A stretch of 64,000 bases of DNA from Olleya sp. YS (GTDB lineage Bacteria > Bacteroidota > Bacteroidia > Flavobacteriales > Flavobacteriaceae), in contig NZ_CP121685.1 of assembly GCF_029760915.1 (NCBI RefSeq), forward strand, positions 532,001 through 596,000, written 5' to 3'. Under the pieces are notes generated by a model that worked only from the letters and a program-made list of their open reading frames with translations, ran no database searches and had not been told where the DNA came from. Within the stretch, counting starts at the first letter, position 1, and every line of letters starts with the position of its first letter. This document shows positions 54,348 through 62,439 of this stretch, in pieces. A program made the position numbers and the translations under genes.

Positions 54348-54848
54348 TTAAAAGTTTAACAAACCTTTATCGTTCTCTGGAATTAAAACAAAAGTTTTGT
54401 GTTTACCATTAATTTTTGTTCTAACAATGTTTTTTTGGTCATCAAATACATCGTAGAGAACTTTATTTTGTATTTGAAAACTTTTAATCGATGCTACGTT
54501 TTCAATTTCTAAATAACAATGCATGATATCGTCATCATATTTTTTTCCAATAAACGTTATTGCTTTTGGCTGATTGTTTATAGTTATTACTATTTTATTA
54601 AGTAGATATTTTTTTATATAAGTATCTATTGTAGCTTCATCTTCATTATTATTTAATGTAATAGTTTCGTCATATCGTTGACGCAATAACTTTTCAAAAT
54701 CATCCACAAAAATTCTTGATATAATTTGTAACGATTGTTTGTCTTTTACATATTCTATTTGAGTAATACTGACATAATATTTATGTACATTGGTAAACGA
54801 GAATAATGTAAATAAGAATATAAACAGTGAATATTTAAGTGCTTTCAT
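54348..54848 (-). CDS. DUF6702 family protein
   Basis: The 166-residue protein has a hydrophobic N-terminal signal or anchor (KYSLFIFLFTLFSFTNVHKYYVSITQIEY). A beta-rich body follows, with SLQIISRIFVDDFEKLLRQRYDE and HCYLEIENVASIKSFQIQNKVLYDVFDDQKNIVRTKING, matching DUF6702 as I recall it. Function unknown. It often neighbours an M1 peptidase and a carboxypeptidase-regulatory-like protein, as it does here, 63 bases before the peptidase. Confidence 0.8.
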   Translation of the reverse strand: MKALKYSLFIFLFTLFSFTNVHKYYVSITQIEYVKDKQSLQIISRIFVDDFEKLLRQRYDETITLNNNEDEATIDTYIKKYLLNKIVITINNQPKAITFIGKKYDDDIMHCYLEIENVASIKSFQIQNKVLYDVFDDQKNIVRTKINGKHKTFVLIPENDKGLLNF

Positions 54849-54911
54849 TGAAAATTTTATAGGATTACAAATCTAATGGATTACTGTCAAAAAGCATTCC
54901 AATTAATTAGT

Positions 54912-55709
54912 TTAATCTTGTTCTTGAAGATTTTTATTGTATTGATCTAGTTTCTTTTTAAAAAACGCTAAAGCTTCTAAGTTGCTTTTACTACATACGT
55001 TTCTAAAATCTTTATCCTCTTGTACAAAATAAAAAAAATCTGCATGATGCTTTTCATCTAGTGGATTTGATGCGAAAAAGTCTGCAGCTAAATCGTTTTT
55101 AAGTCTTGCTAATAAAGCATCATCATTTTCTAGTTTAACAATTTCCTTAAGTTTTTTTGTACGTCCACTAATCGCATTCATGATAGGATTTAAAGGAATA
55201 TTACCTGATAGCATTCCTAAAAGCACGTCCTTTACATTTAAATCGCCAGCTTCAAACAAGCGTCTTTCTGCTTGTGTTTTAGGTTTGCCTTTATAACCAG
55301 GAATACCAACATCATAAAAATTAATATCTGGTTTAGCATCAGAATTTAATATATCATCTTCCAAATTACCAGATAATGGTTCGACTAAAAACACTTCGTC
55401 TAACTCATTAGTTAATATCTCTAAAAAAACGTTTAACGTTTTTGAAGTAATCTCATCAGAATTAACAACTTTAACTAAGGTCTTGTATTGCACTGCTGTA
55501 AAAATGATAGTATCATTTACTTTAGCCTTTATTGTAAATTCACCGTCTTTGTTAGATGTTGCATTGGTAAGAGATGTTTTATTTAAAACATGTATGTTTT
55601 CAACATCGTCATCTCCAGAAATAAAACCAGAGAGTTCAATAGTTTGTGCTTGCAAACTCTGAAAGAGAATTACTAAACCAATAATTAATACAGATTTAAT
55701 CTTTTTCAA
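54912..55709 (-). CDS. Carboxypeptidase-regulatory-like domain protein (copy B)
   Basis: The 265-residue exported protein has a signal peptide (ending LQAQT) and a transthyretin-like carboxypeptidase-regulatory domain (residues about 24-105: ELSGFISGDDDVENIHVLNKTSLTNATSNKDGEFTI). A helical region of unknown role follows (about 130-265). The domain is like the plug-side part of TonB-dependent SusC proteins but no barrel is present. It overlaps the similar gene upstream by 14 bases, and the two share layout and motifs, so they look like a local duplication. Confidence 0.82.
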   Translation of the reverse strand: MKKIKSVLIIGLVILFQSLQAQTIELSGFISGDDDVENIHVLNKTSLTNATSNKDGEFTIKAKVNDTIIFTAVQYKTLVKVVNSDEITSKTLNVFLEILTNELDEVFLVEPLSGNLEDDILNSDAKPDINFYDVGIPGYKGKPKTQAERRLFEAGDLNVKDVLLGMLSGNIPLNPIMNAISGRTKKLKEIVKLENDDALLARLKNDLAADFFASNPLDEKHHADFFYFVQEDKDFRNVCSKSNLEALAFFKKKLDQYNKNLQEQD

Positions 55710-56502
55710 CTACTGGCTTTAAAAATTCTTGACTTTGCTTGTGCAGATATTCTATAAGTTGCATTTCTTTTCCGTTTTCTAGCAATTTGGTATCAAAACC
55801 ATTAGTTTCTACGTGTGCAATAAACGCTTCAACTTTTTCTTCTGGAATTTTAAAATTTACGGTAAAATATTCGTGCGTGTAAGTATCGCCTAAAGAGGAA
55901 ACCTCTTCAACGTTGGAATCTGTTGATTTTTTCTTGTTTTTCTTTTTAAATATCAAACCTACTAAACCACTAAGAATCGCCATACCATTAGCTTGGTAGC
56001 GTATTCTATCGTTTTGACTCATAGCTGCAAGATTTTCGACTTTACTATATTGGTCATTAGAAAATTCATACAGGCTAATATCATCCACTCCAAAATAAAT
56101 TGCGTCCATATCAGGATTAAAGGTTTCTGCATTAGCAACATCTTCTTTTAAAATACCTGTTAAATCATAGGATAGTATAACCACTTCATCTAACTTATTG
56201 ACTTGCTCAACAAGAAAAACATTCATTTGTTTAGAGTCTATAACATCTTGTGCCACAGCGACATTAAAATCTTTAAATTGCAAGGCATGTATATTAATTT
56301 TATCATTAAGCATTGCACTAATAGTAAATTCTCCATTAGCATCTGTAACGGTTCCTTGGTTAGAAGATGAATTATAAACTGATATTCCCTCAAGATCTGG
56401 AGAAGCAACTATAATTTTACCTTTAATCTCTACTCTAGTAGAATCTTGAGCATTAACAAAAGTAAAGGCTAATAAAAAAATGGCAATAAGGTATGTTTTC
56501 AT
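55696..56502 (-). CDS. Carboxypeptidase-regulatory-like domain protein (copy A)
   Basis: The 268-residue protein has a signal peptide (ending VNAQD) and the same N-terminal domain as copy B (EIKGKIIVASPDLEGISVYNSSSNQGTVTDANGEFTI). It shares NVFLVEQVNKLDEVVIL, matched by NVFLEILTNELDEVFLV in copy B, and a helical C-terminal half with a Lys-rich KKKNKKK stretch near residue 190. The gene starts the four-gene run (copy A, copy B, DUF6702, M1 peptidase) on the minus strand. Role unknown. Confidence 0.82.
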   Translation of the reverse strand: MKTYLIAIFLLAFTFVNAQDSTRVEIKGKIIVASPDLEGISVYNSSSNQGTVTDANGEFTISAMLNDKINIHALQFKDFNVAVAQDVIDSKQMNVFLVEQVNKLDEVVILSYDLTGILKEDVANAETFNPDMDAIYFGVDDISLYEFSNDQYSKVENLAAMSQNDRIRYQANGMAILSGLVGLIFKKKNKKKSTDSNVEEVSSLGDTYTHEYFTVNFKIPEEKVEAFIAHVETNGFDTKLLENGKEMQLIEYLHKQSQEFLKPVVEKD

Positions 56503-56611
56503 GGTGGTTGATTTTAAGTAAATTAATAACTTTTAGTCTTAATTTTTATCTAAAGCCAGTATAATCTTTTGTTAAAAGCTACGATTACTTAAATTTACGA
56601 AAACTAAAACT

Positions 56612-57319
56612 ATGAAGCAATTATTAATTGCAAGTACTTCTACCCTTCATTCTGGTGGTTATTTAGAATATATATTGGATGCGTTGACCCTTCATTTTAA
56701 AAATGTTGATAATATTATTTTTATACCGTATGCTAGACCAAGTGGAATTTCTCATGACGATTACACTAAAAAAGCAGCTCAAGCCTTTAAAAAGATCAAT
56801 ATTAAAGTAAAAGGGTTGCATGAGTTTGACAACCCTGTAGATGCACTTAAAAATGCGAAAGGTATTTTTACAGGAGGCGGAAACACTTTTGTTTTAGTCA
56901 ACGCATTATATAAATTTAATCTTATTGAAACTCTTAAAGCCACTATTAATAATGGTACACCATATTTAGGTACAAGTGCAGGAAGTAATATTTGTGGATT
57001 AACCATATCCACCACTAATGATATGCCTATAGTGTATCCACCAAGTTTTAAAACTTTAGGATTAGTACCATTTAATATAAATCCGCATTACTTAGATCCA
57101 GATTCAAATAGTAAACATATGGGAGAAACTAGAGAAACAAGGATTAAAGAGTTTCATCAATTTAATACCCAACCTGTTGTTGGATTACGTGAAGGAAGTT
57201 GGCTAGAAGTAAAAGGGTCTTCTATACAACTTAAAGGGACTTTAAAAGCAAGAATTTTTGAATATGAAAATGAACCTTATGAAATTGAAACAGGTACGTT
57301 TTTAAATGAATTAAAATAA
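56612..57319 (+). CDS. pepE: Dipeptidase E (S51, PepE)
   Basis: PepE cleaves Asp-X dipeptides with a serine nucleophile. The 235-residue protein shows FIPYARPSGISHDDY near residue 37, GIFTGGGNTFVLVNAL near 85 and the nucleophile elbow YLGTSAGSNICG near 117 (Ser in GTSAGS), then FNINPHYLDPD near 152 with the conserved His. The fold is related to class I glutamine amidotransferases. It has no signal peptide and is probably cytosolic. It converges on tRNA-Gly. Confidence 0.93.
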   Translation: MKQLLIASTSTLHSGGYLEYILDALTLHFKNVDNIIFIPYARPSGISHDDYTKKAAQAFKKINIKVKGLHEFDNPVDALKNAKGIFTGGGNTFVLVNALYKFNLIETLKATINNGTPYLGTSAGSNICGLTISTTNDMPIVYPPSFKTLGLVPFNINPHYLDPDSNSKHMGETRETRIKEFHQFNTQPVVGLREGSWLEVKGSSIQLKGTLKARIFEYENEPYEIETGTFLNELK

Positions 57320-57320
57320 A

Positions 57321-57346
57321 AAAGCCTAATCGTTAAATTAGGCTTT
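57321..57346. terminator. Terminator between pepE and tRNA-Gly
   Basis: A 10-bp stem (AAAGCCTAAT with ATTAGGCTTT). The T-run is longer on the minus strand, so it mainly serves tRNA-Gly. Confidence 0.8.
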
Positions 57347-57350
57347 CTAG

Positions 57351-57423
57351 AGCGAGAGACCAGGTTCGAACTGGCGACATTCAGCTTGGAAGGCTGACGC
57401 TCTACCAACTGAGCTACTCTCGC
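57351..57423 (-). tRNA. tRNA-Gly (anticodon UCC)
   Basis: Cloverleaf on the minus strand: acceptor GCGAGAG with CTCTCGC, D-arm TAGCTCAGTTGGTAGAGC, anticodon stem TCAGC/GCTGA with loop CTTCCAA, T-arm GCCAGTTCGAACCTGGT, discriminator U as usual for tRNA-Gly. CCA is not encoded. Confidence 0.95.
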
Positions 57424-57471
57424 ATTTCCGTTGGCAAATATAAAAAGTATTATAGTTTAAACAACAAAAAA

Positions 57472-57897
57472 TCAAAGTGTTTTATAAAAATGATACCCAT
57501 AAATTTCATACCCTTCATTATAATAAAATTTGTGTGAAGGATAATTTTGCACGTAAGTGTTTAGTTCTGAAGTTGTACACCCTTTACCTTTAGCATAATC
57601 ATACAGCCATTTAAAAAATTGCTTACCCAAACCTTTACTTTGATAAGCCTCTTCAATATACACATGATCCACTTCCATACTTTTTCCTGCATAGTGTCTG
57701 GTTTGAAACCACATCCCACAAATACCAATTAATATATCTCCATCAAACACACCAGCACATTCATAATTTTCTGTAATCATTTTGGCAAAGCGCTCTTTTA
57801 AAATCGCATCAGAATTAGCATGGTTAGTTAATTTTTGAACTAATGGTATAATAGAATTTATTTCTGTTTTATCAATTATTTTAAAGCTGAAAGACAT
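57472..57897 (-). CDS. GNAT family N-acetyltransferase
   Basis: The 141-residue protein has the GNAT acetyl-CoA-binding motif A, MEVDHVYIEEAYQSKGLGKQFFKWLYDYA near residue 78 (Q/RxxGxG/A as QSKGLG), and motif B with FYYNEGYEIYGYHFYKTL at the C-terminus. The acceptor is unknown. It is divergent from the tandem-GNAT gene; the two are separated by only 53 bases. It is a single-domain form of about normal size. Confidence 0.9.
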   Translation of the reverse strand: MSFSFKIIDKTEINSIIPLVQKLTNHANSDAILKERFAKMITENYECAGVFDGDILIGICGMWFQTRHYAGKSMEVDHVYIEEAYQSKGLGKQFFKWLYDYAKGKGCTTSELNTYVQNYPSHKFYYNEGYEIYGYHFYKTL

Positions 57898-57922
57898 TGT
57901 GTTTGTTTTCAGTAAAATTAGT

Positions 57923-57930
57923 TAATTTTG
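57923..57930 (+). promoter_or_regulatory. TAnnTTTG promoter element for the tandem-GNAT gene
   Basis: TAATTTTG with a TTG at 57903-57905 (17-base spacer), 20 bases before the ATG. Confidence 0.7.
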
Positions 57931-57950
57931 AAATACTTCAAATACTATAA

Positions 57951-58892
57951 ATGAAAATCATTACGGAAACTGATAGGTTATATCTAAGAGAATTTATTCC
58001 AGAAGATGCGATTCATTTTTATCAAATGAATTTAGATAAAGAAGTTATTAAATATACAGGTGATGTTGCTTTTAAATCTTTAATTGAAGCTAAAGAATTT
58101 CTACAATCCTATAACCAATATCAATTACATAACATGGGTCGTTGGGCTGTTTGCGACAAGAAAACGAATGAGTTTTTAGGTTGGTGTGGATTAAAATACC
58201 ATCCAAAAGACGATTTAGTTGAAGTGGGTTATCGTTTTTATAAAACCCATTGGAACAAAGGTTATGCAACAGAAAGCGCTAAAGCATCTATACAATATGG
58301 TTTTGAAACCTTAAAACTAAAAACCATATTTGCACATGCGCATATTGATAATTTAGCTTCGCATAACGTCATTGAAAAATGTGGGCTACAATTTGTTGAT
58401 CAGAATAATTACGATGGTATGCCTGCAAAACTTTACAAAATTGATAATCCAGATATAACAATAAAAACTATTTCAGGTTCGCATACAATCCCAATTAGAC
58501 ATTCAGTTCTACGAAAAGGAAAACCAGTAGAAGCCTGTCCTATACCTGAAGATGATTTAGAAAGCACCTATCATTTTGGGCTATTTTATAAAGATAATCT
58601 AGTGGGTGTTTGTACGTTTGTAGCAGATCAATCTCCATATTTTAATGATGCAGTTCAGTACAGATTACGAGCAATGGGAGTTTTAGAAGAGTATCAAGGA
58701 AATCATTTTGGAAAACATTTGTTAAACCATGGTGTTGCCTTTTTAAAAACCAAAAACATAGATAGGTTGTGGTTTAATGCTAGACTTATCGCACTAAATT
58801 TTTATAAAAATAATGGATTTTCAACTATTGGTAATCAATTTGATATCCCTAAAGTAGGACCACATTATGTCATGCATAAAGCTTTACAATGA
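57951..58892 (+). CDS. Two-domain GNAT acetyltransferase
   Basis: The 313-residue protein joins two GNAT domains. The first (1-170) is of RimJ/RimL type: TDRLYLREFIPEDAIHFYQMN, VEVGYRFYKTHWNKGYATESAKASI near 91 and HNVIEKCGLQFVDQ. The second (about 172-313) has RLRAMGVLEEYQGNHFGKHLLNHGVAFL near 235 (QGNHFG) and ALNFYKNNGFSTIG, like YitI/ElaA-type acetyltransferases. The linkage is direct with no disordered linker. The M15 peptidase gene overlaps its end by 4 bases. Substrates unknown. Confidence 0.88.
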   Translation: MKIITETDRLYLREFIPEDAIHFYQMNLDKEVIKYTGDVAFKSLIEAKEFLQSYNQYQLHNMGRWAVCDKKTNEFLGWCGLKYHPKDDLVEVGYRFYKTHWNKGYATESAKASIQYGFETLKLKTIFAHAHIDNLASHNVIEKCGLQFVDQNNYDGMPAKLYKIDNPDITIKTISGSHTIPIRHSVLRKGKPVEACPIPEDDLESTYHFGLFYKDNLVGVCTFVADQSPYFNDAVQYRLRAMGVLEEYQGNHFGKHLLNHGVAFLKTKNIDRLWFNARLIALNFYKNNGFSTIGNQFDIPKVGPHYVMHKALQ

Positions 58893-59617
58893 ATAGAAAA
58901 AACCTAATAACCTGTTTAATATTAGCATTGGTGACTTTTACTGTCTTTCCACAATTTGCTTTTTATCAATACTCTATCTCTGCAGACGAGCTAATGGGTA
59001 AAGGAACGCCTCAACTTTTTGGTGAACAATACAAGCTTAGAGAGGCTGCTCATTTAGCCTTTAAAAAAATGCAAGCTGCAGCTGCAAAAGACGGAATAAG
59101 TATTGGCGCAGTATCTAGTTACAGAAATTTTAATCATCAAAAACGAATTTGGGAGCGCAAGTTTAAAAGAAACAAAGCAAAAGGATTATCAGATTCAATT
59201 AACATTAGAAAAATTATAGAATATTCAACAATTCTAGGTACGTCACGTCATCATTGGGGAACAGATATAGATATTTATCAAACTAATGTAAAACAACCTA
59301 AACAGATATTAGTACCTGAAAATTTTCATGGTAATGGTGCCTATTGCAAACTCAAAGAGTGGATGGATAAAAATGCAAATACCTATGGATTTTATCTAGT
59401 TTATACAGACAATGCCAATAGAAAAGGATTTAAATATGAACCTTGGCATTACAGTTACAAACCATTGTCCGTATCTTATTTAAAAACTTACAGAACTCTA
59501 AATATTTCTGATATTTTACAAAGTGAAGATTTACTAGGGATAGACGCTTTTACAAAAAGCTTTATAAATCAGTACATCAATCAAAATATTTTGGATATTA
59601 ATCCAGAACTTTTGTAA
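58889..59617 (+). CDS. M15 family peptidase, D-alanyl-D-alanine carboxypeptidase (VanY-like)
   Basis: The 242-residue protein has an N-terminal hydrophobic signal or anchor (NLITCLILALVTFTVFPQFAF) and the VanY zinc site: TSRHHWGTDIDIYQ near residue 113 (SxHxxGxxxD) and YEPWHYSY near 190 (ExxH). GAVSSYRNFNHQKRIW near 66 is the substrate-side loop. It would trim peptidoglycan stem peptides in the periplasm. ATGA overlap with the preceding GNAT gene indicates coupled translation. Confidence 0.9.
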   Translation: MNRKNLITCLILALVTFTVFPQFAFYQYSISADELMGKGTPQLFGEQYKLREAAHLAFKKMQAAAAKDGISIGAVSSYRNFNHQKRIWERKFKRNKAKGLSDSINIRKIIEYSTILGTSRHHWGTDIDIYQTNVKQPKQILVPENFHGNGAYCKLKEWMDKNANTYGFYLVYTDNANRKGFKYEPWHYSYKPLSVSYLKTYRTLNISDILQSEDLLGIDAFTKSFINQYINQNILDINPELL

Positions 59618-59642
59618 ATTGTTACATTAAAATTTAATTATA

Positions 59643-60404
59643 ATGAGAAATTTAAAAGGACGTTTATTAATAGGTTTGTGTATCGCTGCATTTTTTGGCT
59701 TTAAATATTGTAGCCAACAACAAATCAATCCATATACAGGAAAAAAACAAGCCATTTCTATGACTGTTGATCAGGAAATACAAATGGGCTTGCAAAGTCG
59801 TGACCAAATGGCTGCTCAACATGGTGGCTTGTATCCAAACGAAAACTATCAAGCTTTAGTTGATAATGTGGGTAACAAACTAGTAAACAATAGTATTGCT
59901 AGAGAAACACCTTATAGATATGAGTTTCATTTATTAGCAGATCCAAACGCTATTAACGCGTTTGCATTACCTGGCGGACAAATATTTATAACGTACGCTT
60001 TATTTTCTCAATTAGAAAACGAGGACCAATTAGCAGGTGTTTTAGGACACGAGATTGGTCATGTTTTAGGAAAACATAGTGCAGAGCGTATAGCAAATTC
60101 CGAGCTTTGGCAAGGTCTTTCTACAGCTGGATCTGTAGGTGGAGATATGGGTGGATTAATTAGTGGTATTGGACAGAATACGTTATTAAAAAATGGAAGA
60201 GGTGACGAGTTAGAGAGTGATGATTTAGGCGTGCGTTTTATGCTAAGAGCAGGTTACAACCCAGAGGAAATGATTAACGTTATGGAGATTTTAAAACGTG
60301 CAGCAGGACCAAATAGACAACCAGAATTTCAAAGTACACATCCAGATCCAGACAACCGTATTGAAAAAATCAGAGAGTCTATTAGAAAGTATACGCTTAA
60401 CTAA
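59643..60404 (+). CDS. M48 family metallopeptidase (exported)
   Basis: The 253-residue protein has a signal or anchor segment (GRLLIGLCIAAFFGFKYCSQQQ), then the M48 fold: HLLADPNAINAFALPGGQIFI near residue 98, the zinc site VLGHEIGHVLGKHSAERI near 133 (HExxH) and ELESDDLGVRFMLRAGYNPEEM near 183 (third ligand Glu in ESDDLG). It resembles periplasmic BepA/LoiP-type proteases that handle outer-membrane proteins. The KYC near residue 20 could be lipidated, though it lacks a good lipobox. It lies 25 bases after the M15 gene. Confidence 0.9.
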   Translation: MRNLKGRLLIGLCIAAFFGFKYCSQQQINPYTGKKQAISMTVDQEIQMGLQSRDQMAAQHGGLYPNENYQALVDNVGNKLVNNSIARETPYRYEFHLLADPNAINAFALPGGQIFITYALFSQLENEDQLAGVLGHEIGHVLGKHSAERIANSELWQGLSTAGSVGGDMGGLISGIGQNTLLKNGRGDELESDDLGVRFMLRAGYNPEEMINVMEILKRAAGPNRQPEFQSTHPDPDNRIEKIRESIRKYTLN

Positions 60405-60426
60405 AACGATGTAGTAAATAAGCCTT

Positions 60427-60456
60427 AAAGTCCTGCAATTGCAGGACTTTTGTTTT
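60427..60456 (+). terminator. Rho-independent terminator before gpmI
   Basis: A perfect palindrome: AAAGTCCTGCAATTGCAGGACTTT, followed by a T-rich stretch interrupted by G. Confidence 0.85.
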
Positions 60457-60464
60457 TATATTTG
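60457..60464 (+). promoter_or_regulatory. TAnnTTTG promoter element for gpmI
   Basis: TATATTTG sits 18 bases before the ATG. A second match, TAAATTTG at 60470-60477, sits even closer and would give a leaderless transcript; the first is preferred. Confidence 0.55.
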
Positions 60465-60482
60465 TAATATAAATTTGACCAA

Positions 60483-62000
60483 ATGAACAAAAAAGTAATC
60501 TTAATGATTTTGGATGGTTGGGGAAAATCTCCTGACCCAAAAGTCTCTGCAATAGATAATGCCAATACACCTTTTATTGATAGTTTGTACACCAAATACT
60601 CACATGCTCAATTACGCACAGATGGATTGCACGTTGGATTGCCAGAAGGTCAAATGGGTAATAGTGAAGTGGGACACATGAATCTTGGAGCAGGACGAAT
60701 TGTATATCAAGATTTAGCCAAAATTAATTTAGCAGTAGAAAATAACACATTAGCAAGTGAGCAAGTGTTACAAGACGCTTTTAATTACGCTAAAACAGAA
60801 CATAAAGCAGTTCATTTTTTAGGATTAGTAAGTGATGGAGGTGTGCATTCACATATCAACCATTTAAAAGGTTTAATCACTGCTGCAGAAGTAGCAGGTG
60901 TTAAAAACAGTTATTTACACGCGTTTACAGATGGTCGTGATGTAGATCCAAAATCTGGAAAAGGATTTATAGCAGATGTATTGGATTACACTAAAAACTC
61001 AAACACACAAATAGCAAGTATAATAGGTCGTTATTATGCTATGGATAGAGATAAACGTTGGGAACGTGTCAAGTTAGCCTATGATGCTCTGGTTAATGGA
61101 TTTGGCGAAAAAACACAAGATGTTTTGGCTGCTATTCAAAAAAACTATGATACTGATATTACAGACGAATTTATAAAACCAATCATTAACACATCTGCTG
61201 ATGGATTGCCTTTAGCAACAATTAAAGAAGATGATGTAGTGATCTTTTTCAATTTTAGAACAGATCGTGGTCGTGAGTTAACTGAAGCTTTATCGCAACA
61301 AGATTTTCATGAACAAAACATGCACAAGTTAAATTTACACTATGTAACATTAACAAACTATGACGAAAACTATAAAGGAATCAATGTTGTATTTAATAAA
61401 GATAATTTAACCGAAACCTTAGGAGAGGTATTAGAAAAAAATAATAAAACACAGCTTAGAATTGCCGAAACAGAGAAATATCCGCATGTAACATTTTTCT
61501 TTTCTGGTGGTCAGGAAGCTCCTTTTAAGGGCGAAAGTCGCATTTTAAAAAACTCGCCTAAAGTAGCTACTTACGATTTAAAACCAGAAATGTCTGCATT
61601 TGAATTAACTGAAGCATTAATCCCAGAATTAGAAAAAGAATCTAATGATTTTGTTTGTTTAAACTTTGCAAATGGTGATATGGTTGGCCATACAGGATCC
61701 ATGGTCGCAGCCATCCAAGCATGCGAAGCTGTAGATAAATGTGTCGAACAAGTCGTAACAACTGCATTAAAACATGGTTACACAACCCTTTTAATTGCAG
61801 ATCACGGAAACTGTGAAACGATGATGAATCCTGATGGTTCACCACATACTGCACACACAACCAATCCTGTTCCTGTCATTTTAATTGACCAAGATTTAAA
61901 AACCATAAACAATGGTGTTTTAGGAGATATAGCACCTACCATATTAAAACTTATGGGAATTGAACAACCAAAAGCAATGACTTGTAAATCTTTAGTTTAA
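60483..62000 (+). CDS. gpmI: 2,3-bisphosphoglycerate-independent phosphoglycerate mutase
   Basis: GpmI interconverts 3- and 2-phosphoglycerate in glycolysis without a bisphosphoglycerate cofactor. It is a two-manganese alkaline-phosphatase-fold enzyme. Motifs: VILMILDGWGKSPDPK near residue 5, the phosphoserine site PEGQMGNSEVGHMNLG near 56, HAFTDGRDVDPKSG near 142, ASIIGRYYAMDRDKRWERV near 177 and LIADHGNCETMMNPDGSPHTAHTTNPVP near 438. Length 505, normal. It has its own promoter match. Confidence 0.97.
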   Translation: MNKKVILMILDGWGKSPDPKVSAIDNANTPFIDSLYTKYSHAQLRTDGLHVGLPEGQMGNSEVGHMNLGAGRIVYQDLAKINLAVENNTLASEQVLQDAFNYAKTEHKAVHFLGLVSDGGVHSHINHLKGLITAAEVAGVKNSYLHAFTDGRDVDPKSGKGFIADVLDYTKNSNTQIASIIGRYYAMDRDKRWERVKLAYDALVNGFGEKTQDVLAAIQKNYDTDITDEFIKPIINTSADGLPLATIKEDDVVIFFNFRTDRGRELTEALSQQDFHEQNMHKLNLHYVTLTNYDENYKGINVVFNKDNLTETLGEVLEKNNKTQLRIAETEKYPHVTFFFSGGQEAPFKGESRILKNSPKVATYDLKPEMSAFELTEALIPELEKESNDFVCLNFANGDMVGHTGSMVAAIQACEAVDKCVEQVVTTALKHGYTTLLIADHGNCETMMNPDGSPHTAHTTNPVPVILIDQDLKTINNGVLGDIAPTILKLMGIEQPKAMTCKSLV

Positions 62001-62005
62001 AATCG

Positions 62006-62013
62006 TACTTTTG
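62006..62013 (+). promoter_or_regulatory. TAnnTTTG promoter element for the HAD-map operon
   Basis: TACTTTTG with a TTG at 61982-61984 (21-base spacer), 21 bases before the ATG at 62035. Confidence 0.6.
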
Positions 62014-62034
62014 TAATCGATTTTAATAGTACAA

Positions 62035-62436
62035 ATGAATATTTCTAAAGGTTTAATTATTGCTGTAGATTTTGATGGTACCATCGTGGAAGATGCTTAT
62101 CCAGGAATTGGAGAAGCACGCCTCTTTGCGTTTGAAACCCTTAAACGATTACAAGCTGATGGTCACAGACTAATACTTTGGACTTATAGACATGGAAAAC
62201 GATTAGATGAAGCTGTTACTTTTTGTAAAAATAATGGCATCAACTTCTACGCAGTTAATCAAAGTTTTCCTGAAGAAGTCTTTAAAAATGAAGTGAGTAG
62301 AAAAATCCATGCCGATTTATTTATTGACGATCGCAATATTGGTGGGATTTTAGGTTGGGGAGAAATCTATCAAATGTTGACCAATGAAGCACCTCAACTA
62401 CCAAAACCAAAGAAAAAGGGTTGGTTTAAATTTTAA
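62035..62436 (+). CDS. Small HAD-superfamily protein (BT0820-like)
   Basis: The 133-residue protein has the HAD motif I IIAVDFDGTIVEDAYPG near residue 8 (DxD as DFD), motif II HRLILWTYRHGKRLDEA near 43, and an acidic motif IV LFIDDRNIGGILGWGEIY near 96. It lacks a large cap, so it is a minimal HAD phosphatase, like the Bacteroides BT0820 group of unknown substrate. It is followed by map after 3 bases, so the two are probably an operon. Confidence 0.85.
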   Translation: MNISKGLIIAVDFDGTIVEDAYPGIGEARLFAFETLKRLQADGHRLILWTYRHGKRLDEAVTFCKNNGINFYAVNQSFPEEVFKNEVSRKIHADLFIDDRNIGGILGWGEIYQMLTNEAPQLPKPKKKGWFKF

Positions 62437-62439
62437 GGT

